Under the pieces are notes generated by a model. The model searched no databases. It had not been told where the DNA came from and was given only the letters and a program-made list of their open reading frames with translations. Position numbers and translations under genes: made by a program. DNA of 64,000 bases from G942493375 sp942493375. Lineage in GTDB: Bacteria; Armatimonadota; UBA5829. The stretch's first letter is position 1. Each line of letters begins with the position of its first letter. Shown piece by piece: positions 43,772-52,890 of the stretch. The stretch is taken from contig OW818698.1 of assembly GCA_942493375.1 (NCBI GenBank), forward strand, positions 6,758,001-6,822,000, read 5' to 3'.

Positions 43772-45913
43772 ATGCCTAAATCGCTTATTATTGTGGAATC
43801 TCCTGCAAAAACTAAAACACTAAAAAATTTCCTGGGCCCAACATTTAATGTTGTTGCCAGTATGGGTCATGTTCGAGACCTGCCCAAGAGCAAGATTGGT
43901 GTTGAAGTAGAGGAGAATTTCAAACCGGATTATGTCAATATCCCTGAAAGAAGGGAAGTCATAAAGAAACTGAAAGAAGCTGCCAGTAATGCAGATACTG
44001 TATTCCTGGCTTCTGACCCTGACCGTGAAGGGGAAGCCATTGCCTGGCATCTCTCTGAGGTCTTGAAGATTAAGGCTCCACGCAGGATACGCTTTAATGA
44101 GATAACTGAAACTGCTGTAAAAGAGAGCATCAATAATGCTGATCTGATAAATATGGATCTGGTAAATGCACAACAGGCCCGTAGAGTCCTGGATCGTCTG
44201 GTGGGTTATAAACTGAGCCCATTGCTCTGGCGAAAGATCAAGAGAAATCTGAGTGCAGGCAGAGTACAATCAGTTGCTGTCAGATTGATTTGTGACCGGG
44301 AACGTGAGATTCTAGCGTTTATCAGAGTCGAATACTGGTCTATCACCGCTAAGTTGACTCCAACTGATGTTGAACATATTTTCGAAGCTGATCTTCTGAC
44401 CTGGCACGGTGAAAAGGCCGGCATCCCCAACCAGGAAACAGCACAGGGAATACTTGATGAGCTTAAGGGTGCTGCTTACACAGTCAAGGCTGTTCGTAAA
44501 TCAGAGAAGAAGAGAAATCCACCTCTGCCGTTTATAACAAGTACAATTCAACAAGAAGCTTCACGAAAACTTAACTTCAGCGCCAGGCGTACTATGCTTA
44601 TAGCTCAGCAACTCTATGAAGGAGTAGAACTGGGGCCTCTGGGATCAGTTGGTTTGATTACCTATATGCGAACCGATTCCACCCGTGTAGCGAATGAAGC
44701 CCAGGAAGAAGCCCGCAAATATGTGACTGAAGTGTTTGGCAAAGCATTTATCCCTGCTAAAGCCAGGCAAGTGTCGCGTAAAGGTGCGCAAGATGCTCAC
44801 GAAGCCATCCGACCGACTTCAGCTTACAGGCATCCGGATGAGATCAAAGAATATTTGTCCGAAGACCAGTATAAGTTATATAGACTGGTCTGGCAGAGAT
44901 TCCTGGCCAGCCAGATGTCATCAGCTATATTCGATGCAGTGAGTGTTGATATAGAAGCTGGAAAGGGATTGTTCCGTGCGTCCGGTTCTACTGTCAAGTT
45001 CCAGGGGTTCATGAGAGTGTATACCGAAGGAAAAGACGAAGACGAAAAGGTCTCCGAAGATGATCTACCGCCGTTACCAGCGCTGAGTGAAGCCCAGATC
45101 CTCAAGTTGAATGACCTTGCTCCTCAGCAGCATTTCACGGAACCACCCCCCAGGTTTACTGAAGCTACGCTTGTCAGAACATTGGAAGAGAAGGGCATTG
45201 GCCGTCCTAGTACCTACGCTACTATCATTAGTACAATACAGGACCGCAAATATGTGGCTTTAGAAACGAAACGGTTCAGCCCTACGGAACTTGGATTCAT
45301 TGTGACCGATCAGTTGGTCAAGCACTTCCCGGATATAATGGACATTGAGTTCACAGCAGGAGTCGAAACAAAGCTGGACACAGTTGAGGATGGCAAACTT
45401 GACTGGACTCAATTGCTTGCAGAGTTTTATACACCATTTGAGAAAGATCTGGAAGCTGCGTCAGAGAACATGGAGCGTGTGAAAATTGCTCCAAAAGAGA
45501 GTGAAGAGGTCTGTCCTAACTGTGGACGGAAAATGGTAATACGAGAGGGTCGGTTTGGGGAGTTCCTGGGTTGTCCCGGATATCCTGAGTGCAAGACAAC
45601 AATGCCGATCGTGAAGAAGATAGAGATTAAATGTCCCATCTGTGCTGAAGGGGACATTGTAGAAAAAATGAGCAAGAAACGGAAGCTCTTTTACGGTTGC
45701 AACAGGTATCCTGAATGCACATTTACCACATGGGACAAACCGACGAAGAAATTGTGCCCCCAGTGCAATTACCCGCTGGGTGAATGGTTGTATCGAGGTA
45801 AACCTGCTGGCTATAGATGCACTAATACCGAATGTGACTATCAGCAGCGGAAGAGTAAAGTAGAAGTTCCTGAGGGAGAAGCTGTGAAAATAACAGAGGC
45901 TCCACAAGAGTAA
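43772..45913 (+). CDS. topA: DNA topoisomerase I
   Basis: Type IA topoisomerase that relaxes negative supercoils. 713 residues: Toprim domain (KSLIIVESPAKTKTLKNFLG, then FLASDPDREGEAIAWHLSE with the acidic metal-binding triad), the catalytic Tyr in GLITYMRTDSTRV, and three C-terminal C4 zinc ribbons (CPNCGRKMVIREGRFGEFLG, CPICAEGDIVEKMSK, CPQCNYPLG). The ATG at 43772 matches the standard N-terminus MPKSLIIVESPAK; GGGAG is 15 nt upstream, which is long. An open stretch upstream (from 43673) does not look like protein. Confidence 0.97.
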   Translation: MPKSLIIVESPAKTKTLKNFLGPTFNVVASMGHVRDLPKSKIGVEVEENFKPDYVNIPERREVIKKLKEAASNADTVFLASDPDREGEAIAWHLSEVLKIKAPRRIRFNEITETAVKESINNADLINMDLVNAQQARRVLDRLVGYKLSPLLWRKIKRNLSAGRVQSVAVRLICDREREILAFIRVEYWSITAKLTPTDVEHIFEADLLTWHGEKAGIPNQETAQGILDELKGAAYTVKAVRKSEKKRNPPLPFITSTIQQEASRKLNFSARRTMLIAQQLYEGVELGPLGSVGLITYMRTDSTRVANEAQEEARKYVTEVFGKAFIPAKARQVSRKGAQDAHEAIRPTSAYRHPDEIKEYLSEDQYKLYRLVWQRFLASQMSSAIFDAVSVDIEAGKGLFRASGSTVKFQGFMRVYTEGKDEDEKVSEDDLPPLPALSEAQILKLNDLAPQQHFTEPPPRFTEATLVRTLEEKGIGRPSTYATIISTIQDRKYVALETKRFSPTELGFIVTDQLVKHFPDIMDIEFTAGVETKLDTVEDGKLDWTQLLAEFYTPFEKDLEAASENMERVKIAPKESEEVCPNCGRKMVIREGRFGEFLGCPGYPECKTTMPIVKKIEIKCPICAEGDIVEKMSKKRKLFYGCNRYPECTFTTWDKPTKKLCPQCNYPLGEWLYRGKPAGYRCTNTECDYQQRKSKVEVPEGEAVKITEAPQE

Positions 45914-45934
45914 TACGCAGAATTGAAGTTGCAC

Positions 45935-45991
45935 GGGATATACATATTCCGTTCATGCTGAGCTGGTCGAAGTATGAACGGATTATATCCC
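45935..45991. repeat. GTTCATGCTGAGC-type palindromic repeat after topA
   Basis: Nested inverted repeat: GGGATATA (45935-45942) with TATATCCC (45984-45991), and CCGTTCAT (45949-45956) with ATGAACGG (45974-45981) around the CTGAGCTGGTCGAAG core. That core is a repeat I know from many bacterial phyla, and it is related to the palindrome at 4526-4597. It may also end topA transcription. Confidence 0.75.
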
Positions 45992-46029
45992 CTGCAGACT
46001 CAATCTGAATACTGCAAGGATTTGAACGA

Positions 46030-46770
46030 ATGAGAATTAAAGCCATAGTATGCGAGGCTTTGCACCGAGAATTCTGCCTGGCTACTGCATATACCCCCCA
46101 CATTGTTGATTTCGTTGTTCTGGATTTTGGATTGCACAATACCCCGGATAAACTTAGAGAAGCAATTCAAAATGAAGTCGAACTGGCTGATTCCGGAAAA
46201 TATGATGCTGTTGTTCTCGGCTATGGACTCTGTAGCAGGGGAACAGCCGATGTTAAGGCCGGGAATATTCCACTGGTGCTGGTCCGTGCACACGACTGTA
46301 TAACGATTTTACTAGGCGCCAGATCAAGGTATGACGAAGAGTTTCGCGGGAATCCCGGCACATATTACTACAGTTCGGGTTGGATTGAGCGTAAAGAAGG
46401 GGAAAGCGACCAGGGGGATCTAAATGACGTGTGGGAGCGTCATTATGCAGAGAAACTGGCTGAATATATTGAGAAATATGGTGAAGACAACGCTGAGTTC
46501 TTGCTGGAACAAGAAAAGATGTGGCTTGTTAATTACAATCGCGCAGTATTCATAGATACTGGATTGGGGGATGTTACACAATACAGACGTTTCGTTTCGG
46601 AATTAGCACACGATAGAGGCTGGGAATATTCTGAGATTGAAGGCAATCTATCTTTAGTGACGCGATTGATAAGTGGTTCCTGGCAAGATGATCCCGATTT
46701 GCTTGTTGTTTCTCCAGGGAAGAGAATTACTGAATCGTTCAATACAGATATTGTCAGGTGTTCCGAGTAG
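46030..46770 (+). CDS. DUF1638 family protein
   Basis: A 246-residue cytoplasmic protein of the DUF1638 family. Diagnostic parts are the N-terminal IKAIVCEALHREF, the VVLGYGLCSRGTADV segment with its conserved Cys and the VRAHDCITILLGARSRY segment with His-Asp-Cys, then a W-rich middle. The cysteines and His suggest a metal site, possibly corrinoid- or methyl-transfer-related as in archaeal members, but no function is established. It joins the phosphoesterase gene with no spacing (stop codon ends at 46770, next start at 46771), so the two are probably co-translated. Confidence 0.8.
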   Translation: MRIKAIVCEALHREFCLATAYTPHIVDFVVLDFGLHNTPDKLREAIQNEVELADSGKYDAVVLGYGLCSRGTADVKAGNIPLVLVRAHDCITILLGARSRYDEEFRGNPGTYYYSSGWIERKEGESDQGDLNDVWERHYAEKLAEYIEKYGEDNAEFLLEQEKMWLVNYNRAVFIDTGLGDVTQYRRFVSELAHDRGWEYSEIEGNLSLVTRLISGSWQDDPDLLVVSPGKRITESFNTDIVRCSE

Positions 46771-47607
46771 ATGAACTGTATATGGCCAATTGCAGGCATT
46801 GCAGGTGCTCTCGGTATTTATAGTTTCTATGAACCTTTTCGTATAGTTCTTACGAATCTTGACTTGCCTTTTAGAAATCTGCCAAAAGGACTTGATGGTT
46901 TCACTATTCTGCATATCTCAGATCTTCATACCAGTAAATACGGGTTGTTAGAGAAGCGAGCAGAATCTATTATTTCCTCTCTATCTTATGACATGTGTGT
47001 TATTACTGGTGATTTGGCAACTACCCCACAAGTGCTGGGCAACATACGTCGGATGTTAGGTCCCCTAAATCACACACCTAACATATATGTAGTCCCTGGA
47101 AACAGCGAATACAAACCATGGGCTGATACCAGTGATATTTTGCAGGCGTGTGAGGAACAAGGATTTTCTGTTCTCGCAAACTCAGCTATCAGAATCTCAC
47201 ACAATAGTAGTAGCTTTGTACTAGTGGGTCTTGATGATGCTTATTCAAAAATGCATGATGTAACCAAAGCATTTAATGGAGTAGATAGTAATGCCTTTAT
47301 TATTGCGCTAAGTCATTGCCCCTCAATTGTCGATGATTTGATTAATCACGGGGCATCATTGGTATTATCCGGGCACACTCACGGAGGGCAGGTGAGAATT
47401 CCGGGGATTGGTGTCTTGTGGAGTCACATGAGACGCAATAAGAAGTTGAATGATGGATATTATCCACCGGAACGATTATCTAAATACCTTGGATTCAATG
47501 TCGGTGAGTCCAAATTATTCGTAAATCGAGGATTGGGTACAAGTCGTATACATTTACGATTGAATTGCAGACCTGAGATTGCGTTGTTGCGACTGTGTGC
47601 GATCTAG
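46771..47607 (+). CDS. Calcineurin-like metallophosphoesterase with altered GNH motif
   Basis: A 278-residue phosphoesterase with one N-terminal membrane segment (WPIAGIAGALGIYSF). Motifs in order: ILHISDLHTSKYG (D-x-H), CVITGDLATT (GD), VVPGNSEYK (normally GNHD/E), LSHCP (H), LSGHTHGGQVRIP (GHTH). It is like the YkuE/YaeI/LpxG-type branch that hydrolyses UDP-2,3-diacylglucosamine or other membrane phosphodiesters. The GNH His, which helps protonate the leaving group, is Ser here, while all metal ligands are kept, so activity may be altered. It follows the DUF1638 gene directly. Confidence 0.85.
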   Translation: MNCIWPIAGIAGALGIYSFYEPFRIVLTNLDLPFRNLPKGLDGFTILHISDLHTSKYGLLEKRAESIISSLSYDMCVITGDLATTPQVLGNIRRMLGPLNHTPNIYVVPGNSEYKPWADTSDILQACEEQGFSVLANSAIRISHNSSSFVLVGLDDAYSKMHDVTKAFNGVDSNAFIIALSHCPSIVDDLINHGASLVLSGHTHGGQVRIPGIGVLWSHMRRNKKLNDGYYPPERLSKYLGFNVGESKLFVNRGLGTSRIHLRLNCRPEIALLRLCAI

Positions 47608-47737
47608 ATATAGCAAAACAGTGGAATTATAATATTCCAGTATTTCTACAAGTTTTTCCTGTATATGGGAATCATTTCTAAATACATTCCGTAGAATAGG
47701 GTGTAGCTTCTCAGAATAGTAGCTTAGAGGGTCATTG

Positions 47738-47766
47738 TTGACACTGACTTTATGGTTTTGTACAAT
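47738..47766 (+). promoter_or_regulatory. Consensus sigma70-type promoter before the sigma factor gene
   Basis: TTGACA (47738-47743), exactly 17 nt, TACAAT (47761-47766). It leaves a leader of about 100 nt before the sigma factor start and is one of the best promoter matches in the window. Confidence 0.75.
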
Positions 47767-47874
47767 GAGGCACGGGTAATTTACTTGAGCATTATGTTCG
47801 ATAGAGTTATTCCGATCTTCTCTGACACCTCTAGAACACTTTTTCGGAGGGCGCAGCGGACAGGATGTCTATAA

Positions 47875-48648
47875 ATGGGTTCGCCTGATCTCAAGGCACT
47901 TTGGGAACGATATAAGGTTGGCGGTGATGTAAAGGCCAGGGATGCTATTATTCAGCATTATGCCTATCTGGTCAAAATCACATCGGGCCGTGTGGTTTCC
48001 AGTCTGCCTCCAAATGTAGATAGAGACGATCTCATCGGTGCTGGAATCATTGGGCTGATTAAGTCTGTAGATCAGTTTGATGCGTCACGACAGGTGAAAT
48101 TTGAGACTTATGCAATTGCGTTGATCCGGGGAGCCATCCTTGAGATGCTGCGTGAAGAGGATTGGGTCCCACGTTCCATCAGGGAAAGAGTCAAACTTCT
48201 TGAGAGAACTTACCTACAGATGGAAAGCCAACTCGGTAGACCTGCTTCTGAAGAAGAAGTTGCTGAGTTTATGGGATTGGATTTAGGGGACTTTCATTCA
48301 CTATTAGCCGATACTGGCAGAGCTACAATACTGAGTCTAGATGATATTGTTGTCGCTGGAGATGGCGGCGAGAAAATACATTTAGCTGATGTGGTATTTG
48401 ACGAAAATGCTAATACATCTGCAGATGTTGAAAGCAATGCTGTAAAAAAATCTCTTGGAGACAGTATTGACAGGTTGCCTGACCGTGAAAAACTTGTTGT
48501 TGCTCTCTATTATTATGAGGGCTTAACATTCAAGGAAATTGGTAGAATATTGGATGTTTCTGAATCCAGGGTCTATCAACTACATACCCAGGCTGTTCTC
48601 AGGCTGCGTGGATACTTGCAGCGTGATATGACAATGTTTAAAGGTTGA
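47875..48648 (+). CDS. RNA polymerase sigma factor, FliA/WhiG type
   Basis: A 257-residue alternative sigma-70 factor lacking region 1. Region 2 is seen in VDRDDLIGAGIIGLIKSVDQ and VKFETYAIALIRGAILEMLR (EEDWVPRSIRER is typical of the FliA/WhiG/SigD group); region 3 in RPASEEEVAEFMGL; region 4 in LPDREKLVVALYYYEGLTFK and the helix-turn-helix SESRVYQLHTQAVLRLR. In other bacteria this group drives flagellar or developmental genes. No flagellar gene is nearby, so the regulon here is unknown. AGGA is about 9 nt before the ATG; a strong GGAGG is further upstream. Confidence 0.93.
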   Translation: MGSPDLKALWERYKVGGDVKARDAIIQHYAYLVKITSGRVVSSLPPNVDRDDLIGAGIIGLIKSVDQFDASRQVKFETYAIALIRGAILEMLREEDWVPRSIRERVKLLERTYLQMESQLGRPASEEEVAEFMGLDLGDFHSLLADTGRATILSLDDIVVAGDGGEKIHLADVVFDENANTSADVESNAVKKSLGDSIDRLPDREKLVVALYYYEGLTFKEIGRILDVSESRVYQLHTQAVLRLRGYLQRDMTMFKG

Positions 48649-48827
48649 TCGTGAAACTGCTTTCCTGTTGAAATGTTTACTGAATATAGGTTAGCATTTT
48701 TTCATCTCTTGATTTGTTGTATTTGTGGCATACTGTGTAATGACTGTGTTTAGGGATATTCGGTAGAAACCATAGCATCGTGCCGACATCCAAGACTATC
48801 TGCTTCCAATAAGGGGGAAATCACATA

Positions 48828-49823
48828 GTGAAAATTGAATTGCGTGGAACGCTTGTGTTGACGGGTATTGTTGCTGCTTCCATTTTGTTGTCCGGGTGTG
48901 GCAAAAAAGAAATGATATCTGTTAATGGAGAGAAAGTATCAAGGGATGAGTTCTATTCCCGCCTGGAGCAGGTGCCTGTGCAAACTAATACCGGCACACG
49001 TCTCGCAGGAGATCATGTAGTCAGAAAACTGATCGATGAAATACTCATTCTTCAATATGCAAAGCAGAAAGGCGTTGCTCCAACGGATCAACAAGTCACT
49101 GCCCGAATTGACAGAGTGAGGAAACAAGAAGGTGTTGACCTGGCTGCTATGCTCAAGCAGAGTGGTATGTCTATGGATGACTACAAAAAACAGCAGGCTG
49201 TAGAGCAGGCTTTTGTAAATGTTATTTCCAAGAACATCACAATCTCTGACGCTGAGCTGCAGAAAGCCTATCAACTGGCGTTGAAAGACCCTAAGAGCGG
49301 ACTAAAGAGACCAGCTCAGGTTATCATCAGCCTTATCGCAGTGGGAAAAGCTGGATTGCCATTGGTGCAAAAACGACTCAACTCTGGCGAAAACTTTAAT
49401 AGCGTTGCTAAGGAGTTGTCAGAGGATCCAACAGGTAAGAAATCGGCAGGACAGCTTGGTGTTTGGCTGAGCGCTGGAATGCCGAGGGTCCCACCAATCA
49501 TAATCAAGACTGCGTTCGCAACCGGGCAGGCCAAATTCAGCGATCCTATTTTCCTCGACGGCAAATACTATATCATTCACGTAGACCGAAAACGTGATGC
49601 TAAAGTAACTAGTTATGATGAGATTAAAGCCCTGATTCAAGAACGTATGGCGATCGCTCAGGGTATGCGGCGGGGCGAGTTCAAAAAGGATATGAAAGAT
49701 TTTATTATCAAATCCAAAATAGACATTCGTTCATCAAACTACAAAGAGATAGCAAAGCAGATTAAAGAAACTGCTGGAACAGAGCAGGGGAATGCTTCGA
49801 CAGCAGCACCTGCAAAGCAATAA
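48828..49823 (+). CDS. PrsA/SurA-like peptidyl-prolyl isomerase lipoprotein
   Basis: A 331-residue lipoprotein with lipobox LLSGC. The N-terminal SurA-like chaperone region (VNGEKVSRDEFYSRLEQV, VRKLIDEILILQYAKQKG) is followed by a parvulin domain (about 165-265; RPAQVIISLI, KELSEDPTGKKSAGQLGVWL, AFATGQAKFSDPIFLDGKYY) and a helical tail. It assists folding of secreted or outer-membrane proteins in the periplasm. GTG start with a strong GGGGG site. It ends at a G+C-rich terminator. Parvulin active-site residues are only partly recognisable, so isomerase activity is uncertain. Confidence 0.85.
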   Translation: MKIELRGTLVLTGIVAASILLSGCGKKEMISVNGEKVSRDEFYSRLEQVPVQTNTGTRLAGDHVVRKLIDEILILQYAKQKGVAPTDQQVTARIDRVRKQEGVDLAAMLKQSGMSMDDYKKQQAVEQAFVNVISKNITISDAELQKAYQLALKDPKSGLKRPAQVIISLIAVGKAGLPLVQKRLNSGENFNSVAKELSEDPTGKKSAGQLGVWLSAGMPRVPPIIIKTAFATGQAKFSDPIFLDGKYYIIHVDRKRDAKVTSYDEIKALIQERMAIAQGMRRGEFKKDMKDFIIKSKIDIRSSNYKEIAKQIKETAGTEQGNASTAAPAKQ

Positions 49824-49847
49824 AAGCCAAACGAATATTGATATACA

Positions 49848-49888
49848 AAGGACCTGCCCCCGGTTAACATTAACGGGGGCAGGTCCTT
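49848..49888 (+). terminator. Strong hairpin after the PrsA/SurA-like gene
   Basis: AAGGACCTGCCCCCG (49848-49862) and CGGGGGCAGGTCCTT (49874-49888) form a perfect 15-bp stem with an 11-nt loop, followed by TGTGTGG. Only a weak U-tract. Confidence 0.7.
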
Positions 49889-49965
49889 GTGTGGAGACAA
49901 CTCTGTAATTCTTAACAACAACCCCACCATTAAGACCCTTGTGTCAGCCTTCAACTGTGATACTA

Positions 49966-50046
49966 TTAACCCGCTTTATTCACCAGACTCTACTTTCGAC
50001 CGGCATTAGGGGCGAAAGTGAGCCAATCACGAATAATGCGGGTTAA
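49966..50046. repeat. Cruciform intergenic repeat, copy 3
   Basis: Outer arms TTAACCCGCTTTATTC (49966-49981) and GAATAATGCGGGTTAA (50031-50046) pair over 16 bp with one mismatch. The inner hairpin ACTTTCG (49992-49998) with CGAAAGT (50013-50019) has different bases from copies 1 and 2 but the same place and size. It lies directly upstream of the ppdK promoter. Confidence 0.8.
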
Positions 50047-50056
50047 CGACTTCGGT

Positions 50057-50085
50057 TTGTGTGGTGTCCATATTTCTGGTAAAAT
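50057..50085 (+). promoter_or_regulatory. Promoter of ppdK
   Basis: TTGTGT (50057-50062), 17-nt spacer, TAAAAT (50080-50085); about 57 nt before the ATG. It begins 10 nt after the cruciform repeat ends. Confidence 0.6.
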
Positions 50086-50142
50086 AGTATGGTTTTTGCT
50101 AAGAGATAATCTTTTGCGAGTTAAATAATAGGGAGGATATTA

Positions 50143-52821
50143 ATGTCTGATAAAAAACGTGTGTACCTATTCCGTGAGGGTAACGCAACTATGCGTGACC
50201 TTCTTGGAGGCAAGGGTGCTAACCTGGCCGAGATGACCAATATTGGTCTCCCGGTTCCTGCTGGATTTGTAATCACTACAGAAACTTGTAACGAGTATTC
50301 CAAAGCCGGAGAGCTTCCTTGTGGCCTTTGGGAAGAGCTTTTGAAATGTCTTGCTGATGTTGAAAAAGACATGGGCAAGAAGCTGGGTGACGCTAACAAC
50401 CCACTCCTGGTATCTGTCAGATCCGGTGCTAAGTTCTCCATGCCTGGAATGATGGACACAGTCCTGAACCTCGGACTCAACGAAGATACCCTCAAGGGTA
50501 TAGTCGCTGCTACCGGTAACGAAAGATTTGCATATGATGCATATCGCCGCTTCCTGATGATGTTCTCCGACATCGTCCTCTCTGAAGAGATGCCTAAACT
50601 TAAGAAGAACAACTTCGAAGCCATCTTTGACGTCCTCAAGAAGAAACAGGGCGCCAATGTTGACACAGAAGTTGATGCAGACGGACTCAAAGACCTTTGC
50701 GTTCAGTACAAAGCATACTTCAAGGAAGTTACAGGCACAGATTTCCCGACTGATCCGATGGAACAGCTCAGACTGGCTATTATCGCTGTCTTCAAGAGCT
50801 GGAACAACGACAGAGCAGTCATTTACCGAAACCGCGAAAAGATTGCACATGACCTCGGAACCGCTGTAAACATACAGGCTATGGTTTTCGGAAACATGGG
50901 CGATGACTGCGGAACCGGCGTTGCTTTCACCAGAAACGCTGCAACCGGAGACAACAAACTCTTCGGAGAGTTCCTGAAGAATGCTCAGGGCGAAGACGTC
51001 GTTGCCGGCGTGCGAACTCCTGAACCCATCGATCAGCTTGAGAACGAGTTCCCGGAGATCTATCAGCAGTTCCACGATATCGCTATGAAGCTCGAGCAGC
51101 ACTACCGCGATATGCAGGATATTGAGTTCACAATTGAAAAAGGCAGACTCTTCATTCTCCAGTGCCGTTCCGGTAAGAGAACCGGCGTTGCTGCTGTGAA
51201 GTGTGCTATCGATATGGTTGAAGAAAAACTCATCACCAAAGAAGAAGCTCTGATGAGAGTTCCTCCTGAGGCACTTGAGCAGCTTCTGCACCCACGCATC
51301 AAATCTGCAAAGGGTATCAAAGAGATCGCTAAGGGCCTAAATGCTGGACCTGGTGGAGCTTCAGGTAAGGTCGCTCTTGATTCCAAGACCGCTATCGCAT
51401 TCGCTGCTAAGGGCGAAAGAGCTATTCTTGTTCGTGAAGAGACCAACCCGGATGACCTGGGTGGTATGCTTGCTTCCAAGGGTGTTCTGACTTCACGCGG
51501 TGGCCGAACCAGCCATGCAGCTCTGATCGCTCGCCAGTACGGTATTCCTACTGTCTGCGGATGCAGCGCTGTGAGAATCGATGAAGAGAAGAGAGAGTTC
51601 GTTGCAAACGGAGTCACAGTCAAAGAGGGAGATGTCATCACCATTGATGGTACCCTTGGACTGATCTACAACGTTGAGCTCGAGACCGAGCCAGCAACAA
51701 TGACCGGTGACTTCGGAACATTCATGGGCTGGACCGATGAATATCGCACAATGGGCGTTAGAGCTAATGCTGATACTCCTGAGCATGCTGGCGATGCTAT
51801 CAAGCTGGGAGCTGAAGGTATTGGACTCTGCCGCACAGAGCATATGTTCCTCGGTTCCGAGAGAGCTCCTCTGGTTGCTGATATGATCCTTGCTGAAGAT
51901 GAAGCTCTTCGCCAGACCGCTCTGGACAAGCTTCTTCCGCTACAGAGAGAAGACTTCGTAGGAATCTTCAAAGCAATGGGTGGCAAGCCTGTTACAATCA
52001 GACTGATTGACCCACCACTGCATGAGTTCCTGCCTAACATGAGCGACCTGCTTGTGGAAGTCACTGAGATGAGATGCAAAGGCGCTTGTGCTTGTGCACT
52101 TGCAGAGAAGGAAGCTCTTCTCAAGAAAGTTATGGAGATGCATGAGTCCAACCCGATGCTCGGACTTCGTGGATGCCGCTTATCCATTTACTTCCCTGGA
52201 ATCGTCAATATGCAGGTTGGAGCCATCATCGGCGCAGCTTGTGAACTCAAGAAAGCCGGACTGGAAGTCCATCCTGAGATCATGATTCCGCTCATCGCTA
52301 CCGTCAATGAGTTGACCTACCTCAAAGAGAAGCTGACCAAGGTTGCCACTGATACAATGGCAGCTGAGGGAGTCGAAGTCGAGTACATGATTGGCACAAT
52401 GATCGAGATTCCTCGTGCTGCTCTGACTGCTGACGAGATCGCTAAAGAAGCTCAGTTCTTCAGTTTCGGCACCAACGACCTGACCCAGATGGGTTATGGT
52501 ATCAGCCGAGACGATGCTGGCAAGTTCCTGCCGGTATACATCGACAAGCAGATCTTCAAAACAGACCCCACCGAGACCATCGACCAGAAGGGTATCGGAC
52601 GTCTGATGACCATCTGTGTAGAAGATGCTAAGAAGGTCAATCCTAAGATCAAACTTGGTATCTGCGGCGAGCACGGTGGAGAACCTGACAGCGTCAAGTT
52701 CTGCTACAAGATCGGCCTCAACTACGTCAGTTGCTCCCCTAAGCGCATCCCGGTCGCAAGACTGGCTGCTGCTCAGGCTGCAATCGAAGCCAAAGGCAAT
52801 GCTACTCAGCGCGATAAATAA
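50143..52821 (+). CDS. ppdK: Pyruvate, phosphate dikinase
   Basis: An 892-residue enzyme that interconverts pyruvate + ATP + Pi and PEP + AMP + PPi, used in PPi-linked glycolysis or gluconeogenesis. N-terminal ATP-grasp domain (LLGGKGANLAEMTNIGLPVP, VRSGAKFSMPGMMDTVLNLG), the swivelling phosphohistidine domain with GGRTSHAALIARQYGIPTV, and the C-terminal PEP/pyruvate barrel (EGIGLCRTEHMF, GLRGCRLSI, FSFGTNDLTQMGYGISRDD, CGEHGG). Full length. A GGGAGG site lies before the ATG. Codon use looks more C/G-ending than in its neighbours, as in highly expressed genes. It has its own promoter and terminator. Confidence 0.97.
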   Translation: MSDKKRVYLFREGNATMRDLLGGKGANLAEMTNIGLPVPAGFVITTETCNEYSKAGELPCGLWEELLKCLADVEKDMGKKLGDANNPLLVSVRSGAKFSMPGMMDTVLNLGLNEDTLKGIVAATGNERFAYDAYRRFLMMFSDIVLSEEMPKLKKNNFEAIFDVLKKKQGANVDTEVDADGLKDLCVQYKAYFKEVTGTDFPTDPMEQLRLAIIAVFKSWNNDRAVIYRNREKIAHDLGTAVNIQAMVFGNMGDDCGTGVAFTRNAATGDNKLFGEFLKNAQGEDVVAGVRTPEPIDQLENEFPEIYQQFHDIAMKLEQHYRDMQDIEFTIEKGRLFILQCRSGKRTGVAAVKCAIDMVEEKLITKEEALMRVPPEALEQLLHPRIKSAKGIKEIAKGLNAGPGGASGKVALDSKTAIAFAAKGERAILVREETNPDDLGGMLASKGVLTSRGGRTSHAALIARQYGIPTVCGCSAVRIDEEKREFVANGVTVKEGDVITIDGTLGLIYNVELETEPATMTGDFGTFMGWTDEYRTMGVRANADTPEHAGDAIKLGAEGIGLCRTEHMFLGSERAPLVADMILAEDEALRQTALDKLLPLQREDFVGIFKAMGGKPVTIRLIDPPLHEFLPNMSDLLVEVTEMRCKGACACALAEKEALLKKVMEMHESNPMLGLRGCRLSIYFPGIVNMQVGAIIGAACELKKAGLEVHPEIMIPLIATVNELTYLKEKLTKVATDTMAAEGVEVEYMIGTMIEIPRAALTADEIAKEAQFFSFGTNDLTQMGYGISRDDAGKFLPVYIDKQIFKTDPTETIDQKGIGRLMTICVEDAKKVNPKIKLGICGEHGGEPDSVKFCYKIGLNYVSCSPKRIPVARLAAAQAAIEAKGNATQRDK

Positions 52822-52846
52822 ATAGAGCTGAAGAGCAAATAAAATA

Positions 52847-52876
52847 AAAGCCCCGGGGAGTAATCTCCGGGGCTTT
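52847..52876 (+). terminator. Terminator of ppdK
   Basis: AAAGCCCCGG-GGAG, a TAAT loop and CTCCGGGGCTTT form a G+C-rich hairpin with a 2-nt bulge, followed by GTGTTCTTGG. Confidence 0.75.
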
Positions 52877-52890
52877 GTGTTCTTGGAGAA

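Noticed and set aside
47875..48648. Flagellar regulon led by the FliA-type sigma factor
   Set aside because: No flagellar or chemotaxis gene is in the window. The WhiG/FliA group also controls other processes, so only the family is assigned.
50167..51291. Long minus-strand open frame (374 codons) opposite ppdK
   Set aside because: It mirrors a highly expressed, unambiguous ppdK. Its protein is Leu/Val/Cys/Glu-rich without motifs, as expected for an antisense frame of a codon-biased gene, and it has no ribosome site.
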